Assembly (NCBI GenBank): GCA_019671005.1
Contig: CM033752.1
Coordinates: 27,598,969-27,662,968, forward strand
Direction of reading: 5' to 3'
DNA length: 64,000 nt
Source: Hibiscus mutabilis
Taxonomy: Eukaryota > Streptophyta > Magnoliopsida > Malvales > Malvaceae
The notes under the pieces are model-generated. The model was not told where the DNA came from. It did no database searches and was given only the letters and a program-made list of their open reading frames with translations. The position numbers were made by a program, and so were the translations under genes. The first letter of the stretch is position 1. The number at the start of each line of letters is the position of its first letter. Below are positions 46,675-58,794 of this stretch, one piece after another.

Positions 46675-47197
46675 GGTTAAAATTCACAAATGGTCACTAA
46701 AGTATCATAAATACTATAAAATGGTCATAAATCTTTCAAAAGTTACATAATGGGCATTAAATTGTAGTTTTCTTGTTACAAAATGGTCACTGAGTCGCTA
46801 ATTGTCGTTAAGAGGGTGACGTGGCAGTTAAGAAAATTTGTGAATAGCACATTTAATCCTCAATATTTTCATATTAAATTAGTTTAAGCCTATTTAAAAA
46901 AATAGTAAGTATATCCCATATTATTTACACATTCTTTGAAATTGATCACATTTTTAATTATAAATGATTTAATAATTTTGTCATCCAACTAGATTGTGAC
47001 ATGTGTCATCATTTGGTTTAAGAGAAATAAATGAAAAATAAGGAAAAAAAGACTCGAACATAGGAACATGAGGGGGAATGAGGCATACTATCCACTAGGC
47101 CAAATAGGGACAAAGCTAGGATCAAACATTGGGAGGGCAAGAAATAATTAAGCATATAAATTTAAAAATTGCGAGGGACAAAGAACTTATTTGACTA

Positions 47198-47357
47198 AGA
47201 GCAAGCACATTTGTCCAGTTGGTCAAGCTGCTCATCTTTGTTCCCTTAGGTCATGGGTTCTGGACCCTCTAGGAACACTTCCCTTCCTTCCCCTAGAGTC
47301 TCACTTCCCCTTCCCTCTAGCTAAGATTAGGATTAGATTTAAGATTTGTCCAAAAAA
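47198..47357 (+). mobile_element. tRNA-derived SINE (160 bp)
   Basis: The 14-bp AACTTATTTGACTA flanks it exactly at 47184-47197 and 47358-47371. Pol III promoter boxes are present: an A-box-like TTGTCCAGTTGGT (47211-47223) and a B-box GGTTCTGGACC (47256-47266), spaced as in a tRNA. A C/T-rich body and a short 3' A run follow. All features fit a tRNA-related plant SINE mobilised by a LINE. It is inserted in the left arm of the MULE. Confidence 0.85.
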
Positions 47358-47568
47358 AACTTATTTGACTAGTATTTAAAATAAAAAGACTTAAAATGCT
47401 ATTATATCAAAATATGTCTAGAGAGATAGCATCCCTTCCCAACTAATACATAACTTGGTCCTTGAGACCAAAGCTATTTTTTTTGTTATAAGTGATAATT
47501 TTTTTATATTAATTGTTTAGACCATGTTCTTATTGTCTCCATTGCGACTGTTGCACCACTATCTTCTT

Positions 47569-47830
47569 CCTCTCTTTATAATTAAAAATGTCAATGGCCC
47601 GACTTACCAAAATCAGCTTCATAATTGGTTCTGTTTGTAGTTTTTGCTTTTCCTCCACACTTTATATGAACATATTGCATGAAGTTTCTACTTACGTTTT
47701 GGGCAGTTAATTTGGCTTCTCTAACATGGAACGATTCCTCTGGCAGAACAATTATATGTCCCACACAAATAAATTAGCAATTACAAACTCGAAATTTGAA
47801 CTCCACAAAAACAACAAAATGCTTGGAATC
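47569..47830 (-). pseudogene. Host-like exon fragment, copy 2, inside the MULE (Pack-MULE cargo)
   Basis: On the minus strand the segment CVGHIIVLPEESFHVREAK then LTAQN is followed directly by a canonical donor GTAAGT at 47695, so it is an exon 3' end plus the start of an intron. It is the same sequence as copy 1 about 2.6 kb to the left, in the same orientation. An upstream in-frame TAG breaks it here. Family not recognised. An exon with its intron border inside TIRs is typical of Pack-MULE capture from genomic DNA. Confidence 0.6.
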
Positions 47831-48799
47831 AATATAATTAGGCTTGAAAACAAATAAATTAGCAATTATAAACTCCGAATTTGCAGATCAAAGAGAGGGA
47901 GAAGATAGTGGTGCAGCAGTCGGAAAATCGACAGCAACCGCAATGTAACAAGCTTTCAGTGAGAAACAGCAAGGACATGTGTCTTTAAGCTACAGTGAAC
48001 TCCATATTTATGTTCTTCTACATAATCCAGATTCACACTAAATGTGATTCATTCAATGTAGATGAAATCTAAACTTCGTTGGCTTTTTCCATCTTAGAAA
48101 GAGGGGAATTTGATATGGGAGAGGTTCAAAATTTGAAGTAGATGTCTTCTTTTTTGCTCTTTTTTTATCAAGAGATTTTACATTTTAAAGGCAACTGTCA
48201 AGATTCGAACTCACACAAGATAAAATAACAATAAATATCTTTAACCGCTAAGTCAATTAATAGATCATTTCGCCCTTCTATCAGCAATCGAACACAATCA
48301 TAAATCTTTTTGACTCTAAACAATTAATATATAAATTGCTGTCACTTATAACAAAAAAAAAAGCTTTGATCTTGCGGTTAGTATGCCCCAATTCGTCTTC
48401 CTTTCTCAAGTTTGAGTCCTACACCCCCTTATTCTTTCATTTATTTTTATCAGATGGTGACATGTGTAGACTAAATAATTTTAAATGAAAAGTAAGACTA
48501 AATTGGAAGAATGTCTAAATAATGAGGGTTAAATTTATTGAATTTTGGAATTAGAACTAAATTTAATGAATTTACAAATATATATAATTAAAAGTATTAT
48601 TATACAAACCTTCTTAACAATCACATCACCTCTTAACAACAGTTAACGACTCAGTGATCATTGTGTAACAAAAATCAATTTTTAATGCCCATTTTGTAAT
48701 ATTTCAAAGTTTGATGACCATTTTGTAATATTTAAGATAGTTTAGTGACCATTTGTGAACTTTACTCAAGTTTTTTAAAACGTTCTACCTCTATCATTT

Positions 48800-49443
48800 A
48801 TTTTGTTACTTATTTCATCTCACACACCCAAGAAACACTAGTTACAGAATTACAATGAAGAACAACACTAGTGTTTAAAAGAAGGATGGAAAAATTAAGC
48901 ACAAATTGGATTTTTAATTGCTCGAATATTTGGATAGGCTTTCTTGATACTTCATTACTGTTTGGAGGCCCCTTTTTTTATATGTTCTTGAACTTTTTCT
49001 AACCGTTGAGAGACTTTAGAGGGAGTTTAGAGCCGCTGGAAGCCATTGATTTAAATGCTCACCTGCACAAAGGTTCTAAAACCATTGCAGAGGTTTCGAA
49101 ATTTGGGGGTTTCAAAAGCAAAAACTAGTCGTTACAGGACCTGGTTTCGAAACCAGACTTGGGGGTTTCGAAACCTGTTACACAGTTTTAGTTTTCAAGC
49201 CTTACTGCCCAAAAGGTTTAGGAACCACTTATAGGGGGTTTCAAAACCTCCATTAAAAAGTTGTAAAACCGGCTAAAAATTGACTTTAAAAGATATATTA
49301 GATATAGGAACAATGTTAACCTTTTTGGAATCACTTTAACAATTTAAAAGGTGTTTTTGACATATTTGAATTGAATATATTAAATTTACAATTTTTTACA
49401 AATTGATCCTTTTAGTTATATCAAAATCAAAATAAGTCTAACA
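48800..49443 (-). mobile_element. SIRE-type copia 3' LTR (left end approximate)
   Basis: On the minus strand the LTR starts TGTTAGACTTATTTTG at 49443, straight after the polypurine tract ATCAAAAAGGGAGAGA, an arrangement typical of SIRE/Maximus copia elements. Several GGTTTCGAAACC-type palindromes lie at 49080-49250. The other LTR is outside the window, so the 48800 border is only where MULE flank homology ends. Confidence 0.6.
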
Positions 49444-49460
49444 ATCTCTCCCTTTTTGAT
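49444..49460 (-). other. SIRE polypurine tract
   Basis: The minus strand reads ATCAAAAAGGGAGAGAT just before the LTR start. A second purine run (AACAAAAAGGGGGAG) lies upstream at about 49627-49641. Confidence 0.7.
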
Positions 49461-50059
49461 ATAACAAAACACTTGATAAAAATTTGTTTTTGAGAAATTT
49501 GTCGAACTTTTAAATTTCCCACTTGGGCTCCCTTAGTAAATGTCTTTATGAAATCTTTGATAATTAAGTTTTAAAGACATTTTTGAAATCTTTGAAAAAA
49601 ATTGGAATTTTTTATCACTAATTTTCTCCCCCTTTTTGTTATAGAAAAGAGAGTACAAAATGCTACACAAGAATAAACATTATTAGAGCAATAGTGCATA
49701 ATCCAAAAGAGTTAAAGAAGCGAGAATTTAAATCTAAAACAACAACCAAATATTATAAAATCCAACATAAAAATTCAACATATAATATAAATGTGATAAA
49801 CATCCAAACAATAATCCAAAGACATAAAATCCAAATTAGGCATAAACCAACCCAAAAGGTGCATAATATCAAATCCTAGATGCAATGTTCAAAGCATTAT
49901 CAAAATAAGTTCGAAATACCAAAATAGCATAAAGTAATAATAGGTATGCATAATATAACTCCTAAGCATCCAGATCATGAGAAGGACAAGGATGCATGAG
50001 ATGAAAATGAATGTCACATAAGTCATTACGACCATCACACATGTCACCCTCAACGGAGG
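49461..50059 (-). other. SIRE 3' non-coding region
   Basis: AT-rich sequence between the end of the envelope-like frame and the polypurine tract. No credible coding sequence. Confidence 0.5.
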
Positions 50060-50677
50060 TCACTTAAGCATCCAAGCTACGAAGAAGTCTCGTAGTCTCC
50101 TCATGAAGCTACGCATAAAGAAATACATGTTGTCAAGGCGAGTCATCAATTCTTTGAACATGGATTCCATCATAATCGGTGGTGGAGCATCAACTTGCAC
50201 CGGATCAAAACAAGCTTTATCTTCATCATTCTTATGAACCCTACCGATCTTTTGAGCTGCTGTCAAATCAATCTTGCTCTTGAGATAAATGGTGGGATTA
50301 AAGGAGTTGTCAATGTTTAGATTCTCAAAGATGTGTCTTAGAAAACATCCATAACTCATTGAGAGAAAAGCTAGAATGATTGCTAATGATTTTAACAAGA
50401 GATGTGAATATGAATTTAGCAATATTAGGACGATTACTGGTATGAAGTTGGTGTAACCACCAATAATTAGTGTGACGCATGCGAGTACATATCTACTGGA
50501 AAGACGAAAAAAATCAAGTGGTGAAAGATGAAGAAGCCTATCATAGATGTGAAGATGAGTAGGAATATCATCAGCAAATGTGATGGGAACACTTTTGGAT
50601 TCATTAGAACCACCACTATTTAGGACAATTAGACGATTGGCAATACTTGTCGGAGTGAGTTCAAACTCGGTTCCCAT
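50060..50677 (-). pseudogene. SIRE envelope-like ORF, C-terminal part
   Basis: A 205-codon frame. It opens with MGTEFELTPTSIANRL (family: 'G..i.lsp..Ia..l'), then the 'LHLSPLDFFRL' region. A strongly hydrophobic stretch (about residues 63-110) could span a membrane, and the C-terminus is charged. It continues the frame at 50788-51228 after stops. In SIRE-type copia elements an extra 'envelope-like' ORF lies between pol and the 3' LTR, which fits this position. Function of these ORFs is unproven. Confidence 0.55.
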
Positions 50678-50787
50678 AAGATAGGACTCGATGGCAACAA
50701 CCTTGGAATCATTTCTATAGTCATGGACAAGAGTATCATTGGCGTAAAAAGCTTTGACAAGGTTATGATAAACAAAGGTTTAATATC

Positions 50788-51228
50788 TCAAAAATCCATC
50801 CAACCCCATTCGACAAACAAAGCAAAGAATTCAAAGTCACAGAGCTCGAAGTTCAAAAAATGTAAATCTATTATTCGCTCAGCTCTAATATCCTTGGCTT
50901 CGTAAATAAGATGAAAACGATGAAGATTTTCATCATTTTGAAAACAAAGATTCAAAATTTTGAATTTTGAAGTTAAGTTGGAGTTTGAGGTGGAACGGTA
51001 GAGAGGATTCACCCCTTTCATGATAAGAACACTTATTAGATGTTTTAGGAGGCAAAGTAAAATAAATAAGAGTTTGTTGAGGAATTTTATCAAACATTTA
51101 GTAGGCAAAAGTTTGGAAAAGTATTGACAAGGGTTTTGAATGATAGGGTAAACTTCCTGCAAAATCAACATTGTATTGTATAAATATAAGCATCCCAATC
51201 CATTAAAATTATACAATAATAAACCCAA
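50788..51228 (-). pseudogene. SIRE envelope-like ORF, N-terminal part
   Basis: A 146-codon frame. Its C-terminal half ('YEAKDIRAERIIDLHFLNF' followed by a GW-containing 'FVEWGWMDF') matches the usual 'R.I..Er.idl..l' and 'GW..f' blocks of plant retroelement envelope-like or transposon-associated proteins. The sequence continues (about 50780-50700) with 'VKAFYAND' and then into the 50060-50677 frame. The N-terminal half is hydrophobic and unassigned. Confidence 0.5.
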
Positions 51229-51974
51229 AATATATAAATTTCAAAATCCCTAAATTGTGAAATTTTTTGAAGAAAATTCAAAGGAATATCAAATCTTGTA
51301 AAAGAGTAGGACCATTTGAAATAATAAGATTTAATCAACAATTTGCATCATGAAACAAAACTTGTAAACATAAGTTTTATAAAAATTTGTAATATAAAAA
51401 ATATGGGTTTTGAAAAAAAAATACCTTGAAAAAGAGAGTGAAGAAGATGCAACCCAGTTCCAAGAATGAGAGATACCCAAGATTTTTGAAGATGTGAGCA
51501 AATATTTTAGAGTTTTTGAGAGTGTGAGGAGGAAAGTTTTTTGTAAAAAAGGAGTTGGGGGTTTAAAAGACATTTTTTGGTTAAAAATCATCTAGCCCAC
51601 CCCGCATGGTTTCGAAACAAGGGGAGTGGTTTCAGTACCACTAGTTTTGAAACCTAGGAAAAGTTTTCAAAACCTTTTCTCCAGAAACGTCCTCTGCCTA
51701 AACTTCCAAACTGGTTTTGAAACCATTGTGAGTGGTTCAATACCTCTAACCCTAAAGAGATAGAAAAGGCAATTTAAGCCTCGTTTTGATCCGAATATGC
51801 ATTCTAACATGTTTAAAACTATCATAGGCATTAAAGACACTTTGAAATAATTTCAGAGATGTATGGCACTAAACACTAGGTATAGACATAAGATTTGAGG
51901 ATTAGAATATCTATACTAAGAGTAGGATCTTAAAAGGTTCAAAAGTACTAAGAGTGACTAACTTAATTAACGTC
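51229..51974 (-). other. SIRE region upstream of the envelope-like ORF
   Basis: Contains GGTTTCGAAAC, GGTTTTGAAACC and related motifs at 51608-51740, resembling those of the LTR at 49080-49250. An 86-codon frame at 51331-51591 lies on the sense strand but has no recognisable domain. At 51975 the sequence changes abruptly to F-family gypsy. Confidence 0.45.
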
Positions 51975-52958
51975 ACTCACATCGGATTCGGTCACAGTGA
52001 TACTTCCCTACCAACACCAGTTCAGGAGCATACCAGCTCAACTGAACAATCTGTATCCTAACTCATTCACATACACGTGACCCTGATCCCAACCATGATC
52101 TCTCATTCCTTTTCATCCAAGTGTCTAAACCCCAGACACTTCTTCCAAAAGACAACATGGAAAGTTTACCAATCTACATTATCAGATTTCACGCTTGTAG
52201 GTACATCGATCTACCAACCAACACATCATCATGCAACAGGGATTCAATACACCTCAACTTACGGGTACCAACACACCCCACTTGGTCCAAACCCGAATAA
52301 CAATGGCCATCCCAATCTCAGATGCCTCGAGAGATAAACAACAATACTCAACTCCTCCCAAACTGTAGGGATATTCTAACGGCAACCTCATTTGCTCCAC
52401 CGCTGGTGCAAACACACACACTCTAGCAGCAACAACTTACAAGCTCAAAACATCGCCTATAGCAAGGCATTGTATCACCCAACTCTGGCTCAACTGACAC
52501 ATGTGGTATATATTTTAGGGTGACAAACCTCCAGGAGACAGAACACTATCCTCACACTTGCCCAAAGGTAACAACATCACGCTAGATCTCATTTCTCCTC
52601 TCAGTCGTAACATAACACATTTTCAAAGGCATGATAATCATTTCAAAACAAAATTGAATCAGGCCAGCTTCAAGCAAAGATCCAAGACTTTCATTTCAAA
52701 TTCACACATTTCAGACTATAATAATAAGGTAATGGGTTTTCCCAAATTTCCCCGAACATAACATAAACAATTAGCGTGCCTACTTCAACCACCGTGCATA
52801 TCAATATCAGATTATAGCTCATAGCAACATCACAATAATCATATCAATCTTCTAATTATCACCAAACATAACAAGCAAGCACCGTGCATAACAAGCAACA
52901 AAAAATGATCAAACACAACATCGCAACCTTTCACAAACCTGGCTCTGATACCACCAAA
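51975..52958 (-). mobile_element. F-family gypsy internal 5' region, duplicate copy 1
   Basis: Nearly identical to 58795-59775: three substitutions and one 3-bp indel in about 980 bp. It ends with an initiator-Met primer site (CCTGGCTCTGATACCA on the plus strand, 52938-52953) directly before the LTR at 52959. A retroelement should not have a primer site outside its 3' LTR, so this is a truncated second unit sharing that LTR. The plus-strand open frames here are opposite-strand artefacts. Confidence 0.85.
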
Positions 52959-55498
52959 TGTAACCCTTCGACCCAGCCTAGTCGCAAGACCTAGCCGAGC
53001 GAGCTACATTAGGTTTACCGAAGTAAACCGTAAAAAGAAACACAAACGTGCCTTTTTTATCTTATCTAGATGCAAATTAAGAAACCCTACTAGTTTATAC
53101 TGTTTATAGATGAGAACTCATTTCAATCGGGCACTGAAACGATATCCAATTGGACACGAACACCATTTAAGAACTAAATTGCAAATTTAGAAAAATAAAG
53201 GGATTTTCCTAATTTTTAAGTTACCAACCTTTAATTAAATATATTTCATGCTTACATGTCGAAAATCAGCTCAAAACAAGCATCCGCACTCAACTAGTTG
53301 CATCCACAACATTAAAGGGCCAAAATAAAAGAAACAGAACTTCATTTCCATGACATTAACTGAAATAACGGACAGTCGTATTGATACGCAACGTACCATA
53401 TCCATACAGTGTCTTTCACTTCGTTTCGATACGCAGCTCTCCGTTTTAATACGCCTAGCTGGCATAAAGTTTGGTTGTTTATCCGTACTGATACGATATG
53501 GTAAAGTTCCGGTACGGGGGTTTTGTCCCAAAAAGCAGAATCCAGAAATGAAAGTATGTACCTGTACACCCAAGCCCGTATCAAAACACCCTACTTGATT
53601 TTGCCTAGCCATACCGATACAATCCCCCCGCGTATCGGTACGACTAGGCCGATAATGTCACATTTTGCTGGTTTAACAAGCTCGTAGCCTGTGCAAAACA
53701 CCCTAACATGCTTCTATCATACAACCAACAAGTTCAAGATAAAATTCACAGCATAACATCACAGATTCAACATCGATTCATGGCATTTTGTATCTAATGT
53801 GAAACTATAGGAATGCTTCCTATATAACCATTCAAGTAAAACATGAACTTCAATCCAATGCCAAAGCCAAGCCATAGAGGCCATTTACAACACGAGAGTA
53901 ATCAGACAAACTTGCTCAACAGGGAATGTAACATACATCTCCCAAAAACCACAGAAAACCCCCATTGCACTTGTTACTTATAGTCTAGTCCAAAAACATA
54001 CTTCGGTTACCAAGTCTTGTATCGATCCCTTGCTTCTCGCTGCTCTCCAAGCTTTCAATTCTATGCATTGATGGACAAAGAGAGTGTAAGCACGCGAGGC
54101 TTAGTGAGGAATGCTCAAAACACAAAACACCATCAATGCATTTGAAACCGTTTTTCAACAACACTTTGATGTCTCATTTCAATTCATATTCAAACCACGT
54201 TTAAAACATCATGTAAACAATATCATTAAAACATCATGCCTTGAAAACCATGCACTTTTCACCTTTACAAACCAGCATATTAAACCATATGCAATATGAA
54301 TCATTTACAACAACAAATTCCATTGCTAGACCTCAATTTAAGCCTTCCAATGCATAACAACCATATGCGAAGCTTAAAGAGTAAATGTATAACACGTAGC
54401 ATTAACCAACAACAAATCTCATTGCTAAACCTCAACTCAAGGTTTCCCATGCATAACAACCATATGCAAAGCTTAAGGAGAAAACATGTATAAATCACAT
54501 TATACAACATAAACTTCCCAATGATACATCGACAATCATATTGGCTTACAAGTGATCATTAAACAAGTCCATTAACAAAAGAGTTCATCGGATACACGGA
54601 TTCAACAAGTGTTCAACCAACACTTCAAGCCATCTCAACGGAATAGTGATACAATAACAATCGCGGTACATTATAACCGGGTACACTTTCAACCCTCGGG
54701 GGCACTAACCCCAATCATCAGTTAGATGTTTAATCCACTAACGGGAGTTTTCAGTACCATATAACCCATCAACCGTTAGGGTACTTGGATGGAGTATTTC
54801 GTACACCGTATAAACCCCTCAACATCCATGGCGACTTATTATAGTGCACTCAATCCTATGGCCGGCCAACTATATCCGATAAACAATTTTAAAACCACAT
54901 CACTTGCCAATATAATTAACCATTTAGCATTTACCTCACTGTTTTTAACGAGCATTAAACTAATCCCATTTTTCCTAAAGCAACAACCATGCTTAAAACA
55001 CAAGTATAAACCATATACTTACAAGGATCACTTACCATGTGCATCCTTCAGCATTTCATGCTTAAAAACAGTATATCAAATACTTTAAAACACGCTTAAC
55101 AGTAGGTAACATGTAAATAAAACAAGTGCATAAAACCATTTCCATCTAGCACGACCAAGAGAGAAAATCCACTTTTACTTACTTCCGAGTTTATACCAAC
55201 ATATCAAGCTAAGTTTAATCTCCCATAAACCACCTTTAAAAATTCCAAACCTGGAATCCATATTCCCACTCACTGATACGCGAAACCTCGATTCGCCGAC
55301 GAGAAAACATGTGTTCGAAGCCTCCCAAAATTTATTCCACAAAAAATCAATATATATTAAAAGATATTTTAACTATTTTTCTATATTTTTATCGTACCAA
55401 AAAATATACGACCCCGAATCTAACTCGAATCTATAACCCGGTCCACCAGACCGTCTAATAAACCTTAAAACTGCTAGGCCCAAAATCGGAGCGTTACA
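52959..55498 (-). mobile_element. F-family LTR shared by both units (2540 bp, ~1 kb internal deletion)
   Basis: On the minus strand it starts TGTAACGCTCCG at 55498 after a polypurine tract and ends GAAGGGTTACA at 52959 before a primer site. It therefore serves as the 3' LTR of the right unit and the 5' LTR of the truncated left unit. Compared with 59776-63334 it lacks about 1017 bp, matching 62142-63158. The junction is at a CC(C)AAA microhomology near 55322. Confidence 0.85.
53350..53655. repeat. Cluster of GATACG/GTATCGGTACG motifs in the F LTR
   Basis: Variants of TTGATACG, TCGATACG, TTAATACG, CTGATACG, ACCGATAC and CGTATCGGTACG occur at least six times within about 300 bp. The cluster is repeated in the other LTR at 60167-60470 and partly in the fragment at 3190-3360. 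Confidence 0.7.
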
Positions 55499-55512
55499 AC
55501 TCTCCCCCACTT
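55499..55512 (-). other. F element polypurine tract
   Basis: The minus strand reads AAGTGGGGGAGAGT directly before the LTR start at 55498. Confidence 0.8.
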
Positions 55513-58500
55513 AAGAAATTTCATCCTCAAAATTTACTCGGAGGTAAAAAAAGCAAAAACTGCTCCAACATCTCCGACTTACATTCACACGCGGCTTCTT
55601 AACAATGCAGTGTCTCTACAACACCTTAACAAGGCCAACCATTATACCACCCAGAACTCTACCACTGGAAACAAGGATCCCCTCCAGATCCTTTACACAA
55701 GATAACTCAAATCTCAACACAATGCCTTAGACTAGCACATCACACAAGGAATCCAACCGATACCTTTGCAACATCATCACTTGAAACACATCATTGAACC
55801 CCTCCAACACAGAAGATAACCTCAACAATAAGTAACATGACCCACACGCTCAACAAACTCGTATGGTCCTCAAAATGCATCACCTTCTTTCAAGGTGATA
55901 CCATCATGATCATCCAACCATCACAACACGCTTTAAAACACTATGCCTCAAATCGCATAAAATTTATGACGATCCAAAACTGCTCTTAAGCGCCCACATA
56001 ACAACTTCACATTCTCACTGGTGCCTTTCCACACGTCATACATGGAAATGTACTTTTCCCTAATTTTAGCCCAACACACGGGCGTACGACACCTCCAACC
56101 ACTCAACGCCTCATACGACGCCACCTGCATACTTGCCTGATAACCGCCATTAAAGAAAACTCTACCAAAGGCATGCGCCTTTCACACTTTCCAGGAAGCT
56201 CCATGATACACAACCCAACTCATCTTTCAAAACCTGAATTTCATGCTCTAGCCCGCCATCCAACAAGGAAAGATATGAAGTACATACACTCGAGATCAAG
56301 CAACAGTCCCAGAACCACACTGTAGCCCATGGATCTTCGTCTAAAACTATGGACTCAAGCACGCAGTGCAAACACACTAATCCAGCAATATACAAGTCTG
56401 CCACCTATCCCAAAACATACATCACAAGCATAGCCACAAAAGTGCACACACTTCGCAACATAATCAACAATCACCAAAGACATACATCAAAATCCAAACA
56501 CAAAATCCATGGTGATTCTTTCACATTTCCACTCCGGTATCCTCAATGGTTGCAACAACCCGAAAGAAAACTGACGCTCGGCTTTCACTTGCTGACATAC
56601 CATGCATCGAACAACAAAATTAACCATATCCCCCTTTAAACCAACCCAACAGCAATCCCTTGTCAAACCTCAATATATCTTGGCATTAGCGGAATGTATA
56701 TCACAAGAAATGGCGTACGCCTCCATCAAACCATACACCTCCACTCAACATCAAGAGACACCACCTTCTGGTCTATAAAACACAACACCCTATTACCTTT
56801 AATGTGAAAATCCACCAGATTTCTCCTCCCAATGACCTGAACATGCGATATTGATGCACAACCACACCGTTACCTTCCTCTAATCAACTATGGCCAGAAT
56901 GAATTCACTTGTAACTTGACATCATACCTCCATCACATATCACACCCAACTGGGTAAATAAAATTCTCAACTTCATCACAACTCTCACACACCAAGCATC
57001 GGCTATAAGCTTAGCTCGGACGATATTCAATCACCAAACTATAACTCTTAAACAACTCCGACCATCCGGGTTGTCAAAAACTCAAAACATCAATCATTAC
57101 TTTTTTTAACCACGCGGAATTCGTGTACACGGTACACTACTTACCGTAGAATTAATGCCTCTAGAACTTCTAAACAACCACCATCGCGCAAGCTTCACAT
57201 CATACGTAGGATAAAAGTGCTCGTGCACCTTTAGCTATCTAGATGCATAAGCCACAACTTCAATGACAACACTACAACCTCAACAAACCTCGATGCTAAG
57301 AATTGGATATAACAAACCCACAACCTGCCACTCTAACTTTGGTCGCTAAAAAACTAGCACCAGCCAAACTCCCAAGAACCATGACACCAGAACCACCTTC
57401 ACACGCTACCTTACTTACACCATCACACCATTGGTTTTCGATTAGCCATCTGTAAGTGTGAACATATGTATGCATTATCACTTATATGCCTTCATAGATG
57501 TCTATGTGTATGTATGCAAAACCTATAATGTTATGCTCAAATGTATGCATGTACTGACATATTTACATATACATATAAGTGTTTTTGCACTATGCATGTT
57601 TATCTGTTCACACTTACTAATAACATTCTCAGAACCAAAATTCTTAGCAACAAACCCAAAATTCGCACTTCACAAACAATGAGAAACATTCACCACTCTC
57701 CAAAAATCTACTATATCATCTATACTTATTGATCATAATCCTTTTCAGTGCCTTAGCACACGAAAAGATCATCAATAAGCACCACAACCAAAAAATCTAA
57801 AAATCAAAAACTACCCGTCTCACCATAACAATAAACGCAACAAATCTGCATCGTGCCATCCTCTTTTTTCCACAACAACGCTAACACAACCCCCGACAAC
57901 ACCAATACTAACAAAGCCTTGATTAAGAAACTCCCTCGAGCCATGCACAGGGAGCTATAGACACTGGAGCTGCATTCTCATACAATTCAATGTCAATCTT
58001 GACCTCTCAATCCAATGGCAAACTCAACCATTCCCTCGAAAAACACCCAGAAACTCACATACCATACGAATATCTTGAGCACGCACTTTCTTCGACTCAG
58101 GATTCGTAACATAAGCTAGGAATACCTTGTACCCAAGGATCCATCCAACAACTCACTTCCAGCGCCATAACAGCATTAAACAAGAATTTAACACTCTCGC
58201 CGTGATTACCAACCATAACTCCCTGATCTAGCCATTACCCTGTACCGAGAATTGCATCAAAACCTGTGGAGCAGCAACTCCAGCGATTCAACCGCAACCT
58301 CAGGATTTAAACCACCAAAGGCATTTCAAACATCTTACCCGCAACAACTGTCTTACCGAAAGAACTAGCCCCCAGCATCTGCACAACTATCACCTACATG
58401 GTCTTCGTTCAGACCACCATTCTCACAACCATCACCAATAACAAGCACATGAGTTTACACTTCACACATCATATGCGGATAATCTTGCCTCATGAGATCA

Positions 58501-58794
58501 CACAATCACATACCCAACATGCATTAAATACTGATCTAGTCTCGATACTCTGACCTCACGGTCCTCACCCAGCTCTATCATTACCTCCCATCAACTAAAG
58601 GCGATATCTTTTATCACCATTCCTTTAAACCTGAACATTATTGGAACTACAATATGTAATTCCCTTGCCAAAGCCAGAACCTCCCACACAAAACTAATAA
58701 ACCCAGGTTCTACTCGATGTACTTCGCCCGTGTATCAACACGTCGAAAATGATATAGTCAGAAGCCAACATATACACTCTAACATCATGTACCA
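55513..58794 (-). pseudogene. F element pol remnant (INT, RT)
   Basis: Heavily decayed. On the minus strand near 57990-57830 a broken RT start is visible ('PVSIAPC', then 'KKEDGTM'). Near 56690-56500 an integrase zinc-finger/core start is clearer: VVRCMVCQQVKAERQ, then SFGLLQPLRIPEWKCERI and TMDFVFG. The order RT right of INT is correct for a minus-strand gypsy element of the Tekay/Del type. RNaseH and the integrase catalytic residues cannot be followed. The stretch has a strong C-over-G bias on the plus strand. Confidence 0.65.

Larger units (their letters stand above)
46675..48767. mobile_element. Mutator-like element with long terminal inverted repeats
   Basis: TTCACAAATGGTCACTAAA at 46683-46701 is the exact inverse of 48741-48759. 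Inverted homology continues inward, with gaps, to about 47110 on the left and 48345 on the right: the blocks AAATGGGCATTAAA/TTTAATGCCCATTTT and CACTGAGTCG/CGACTCAGTG pair up. TIRs of about 430 bp and no transposase indicate a non-autonomous MULE. I could not identify a clean 9-bp target duplication. Inside are an exon-like segment, an inverted pair (CACCACTATCTTCT at 47552 against AGAAGATAGTGGTG at 47899) and a SINE. Confidence 0.7.

Noticed and set aside
52077..52337. 86-codon plus-strand frame repeated almost identically at 58897-59157
   Set aside because: The similarity is explained by the DNA-level duplication of the F element. The frame is antisense to the element and no domain is recognisable. 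The same holds for the paired frames at 52558/59378, 53350/60167 and 54111/60928.
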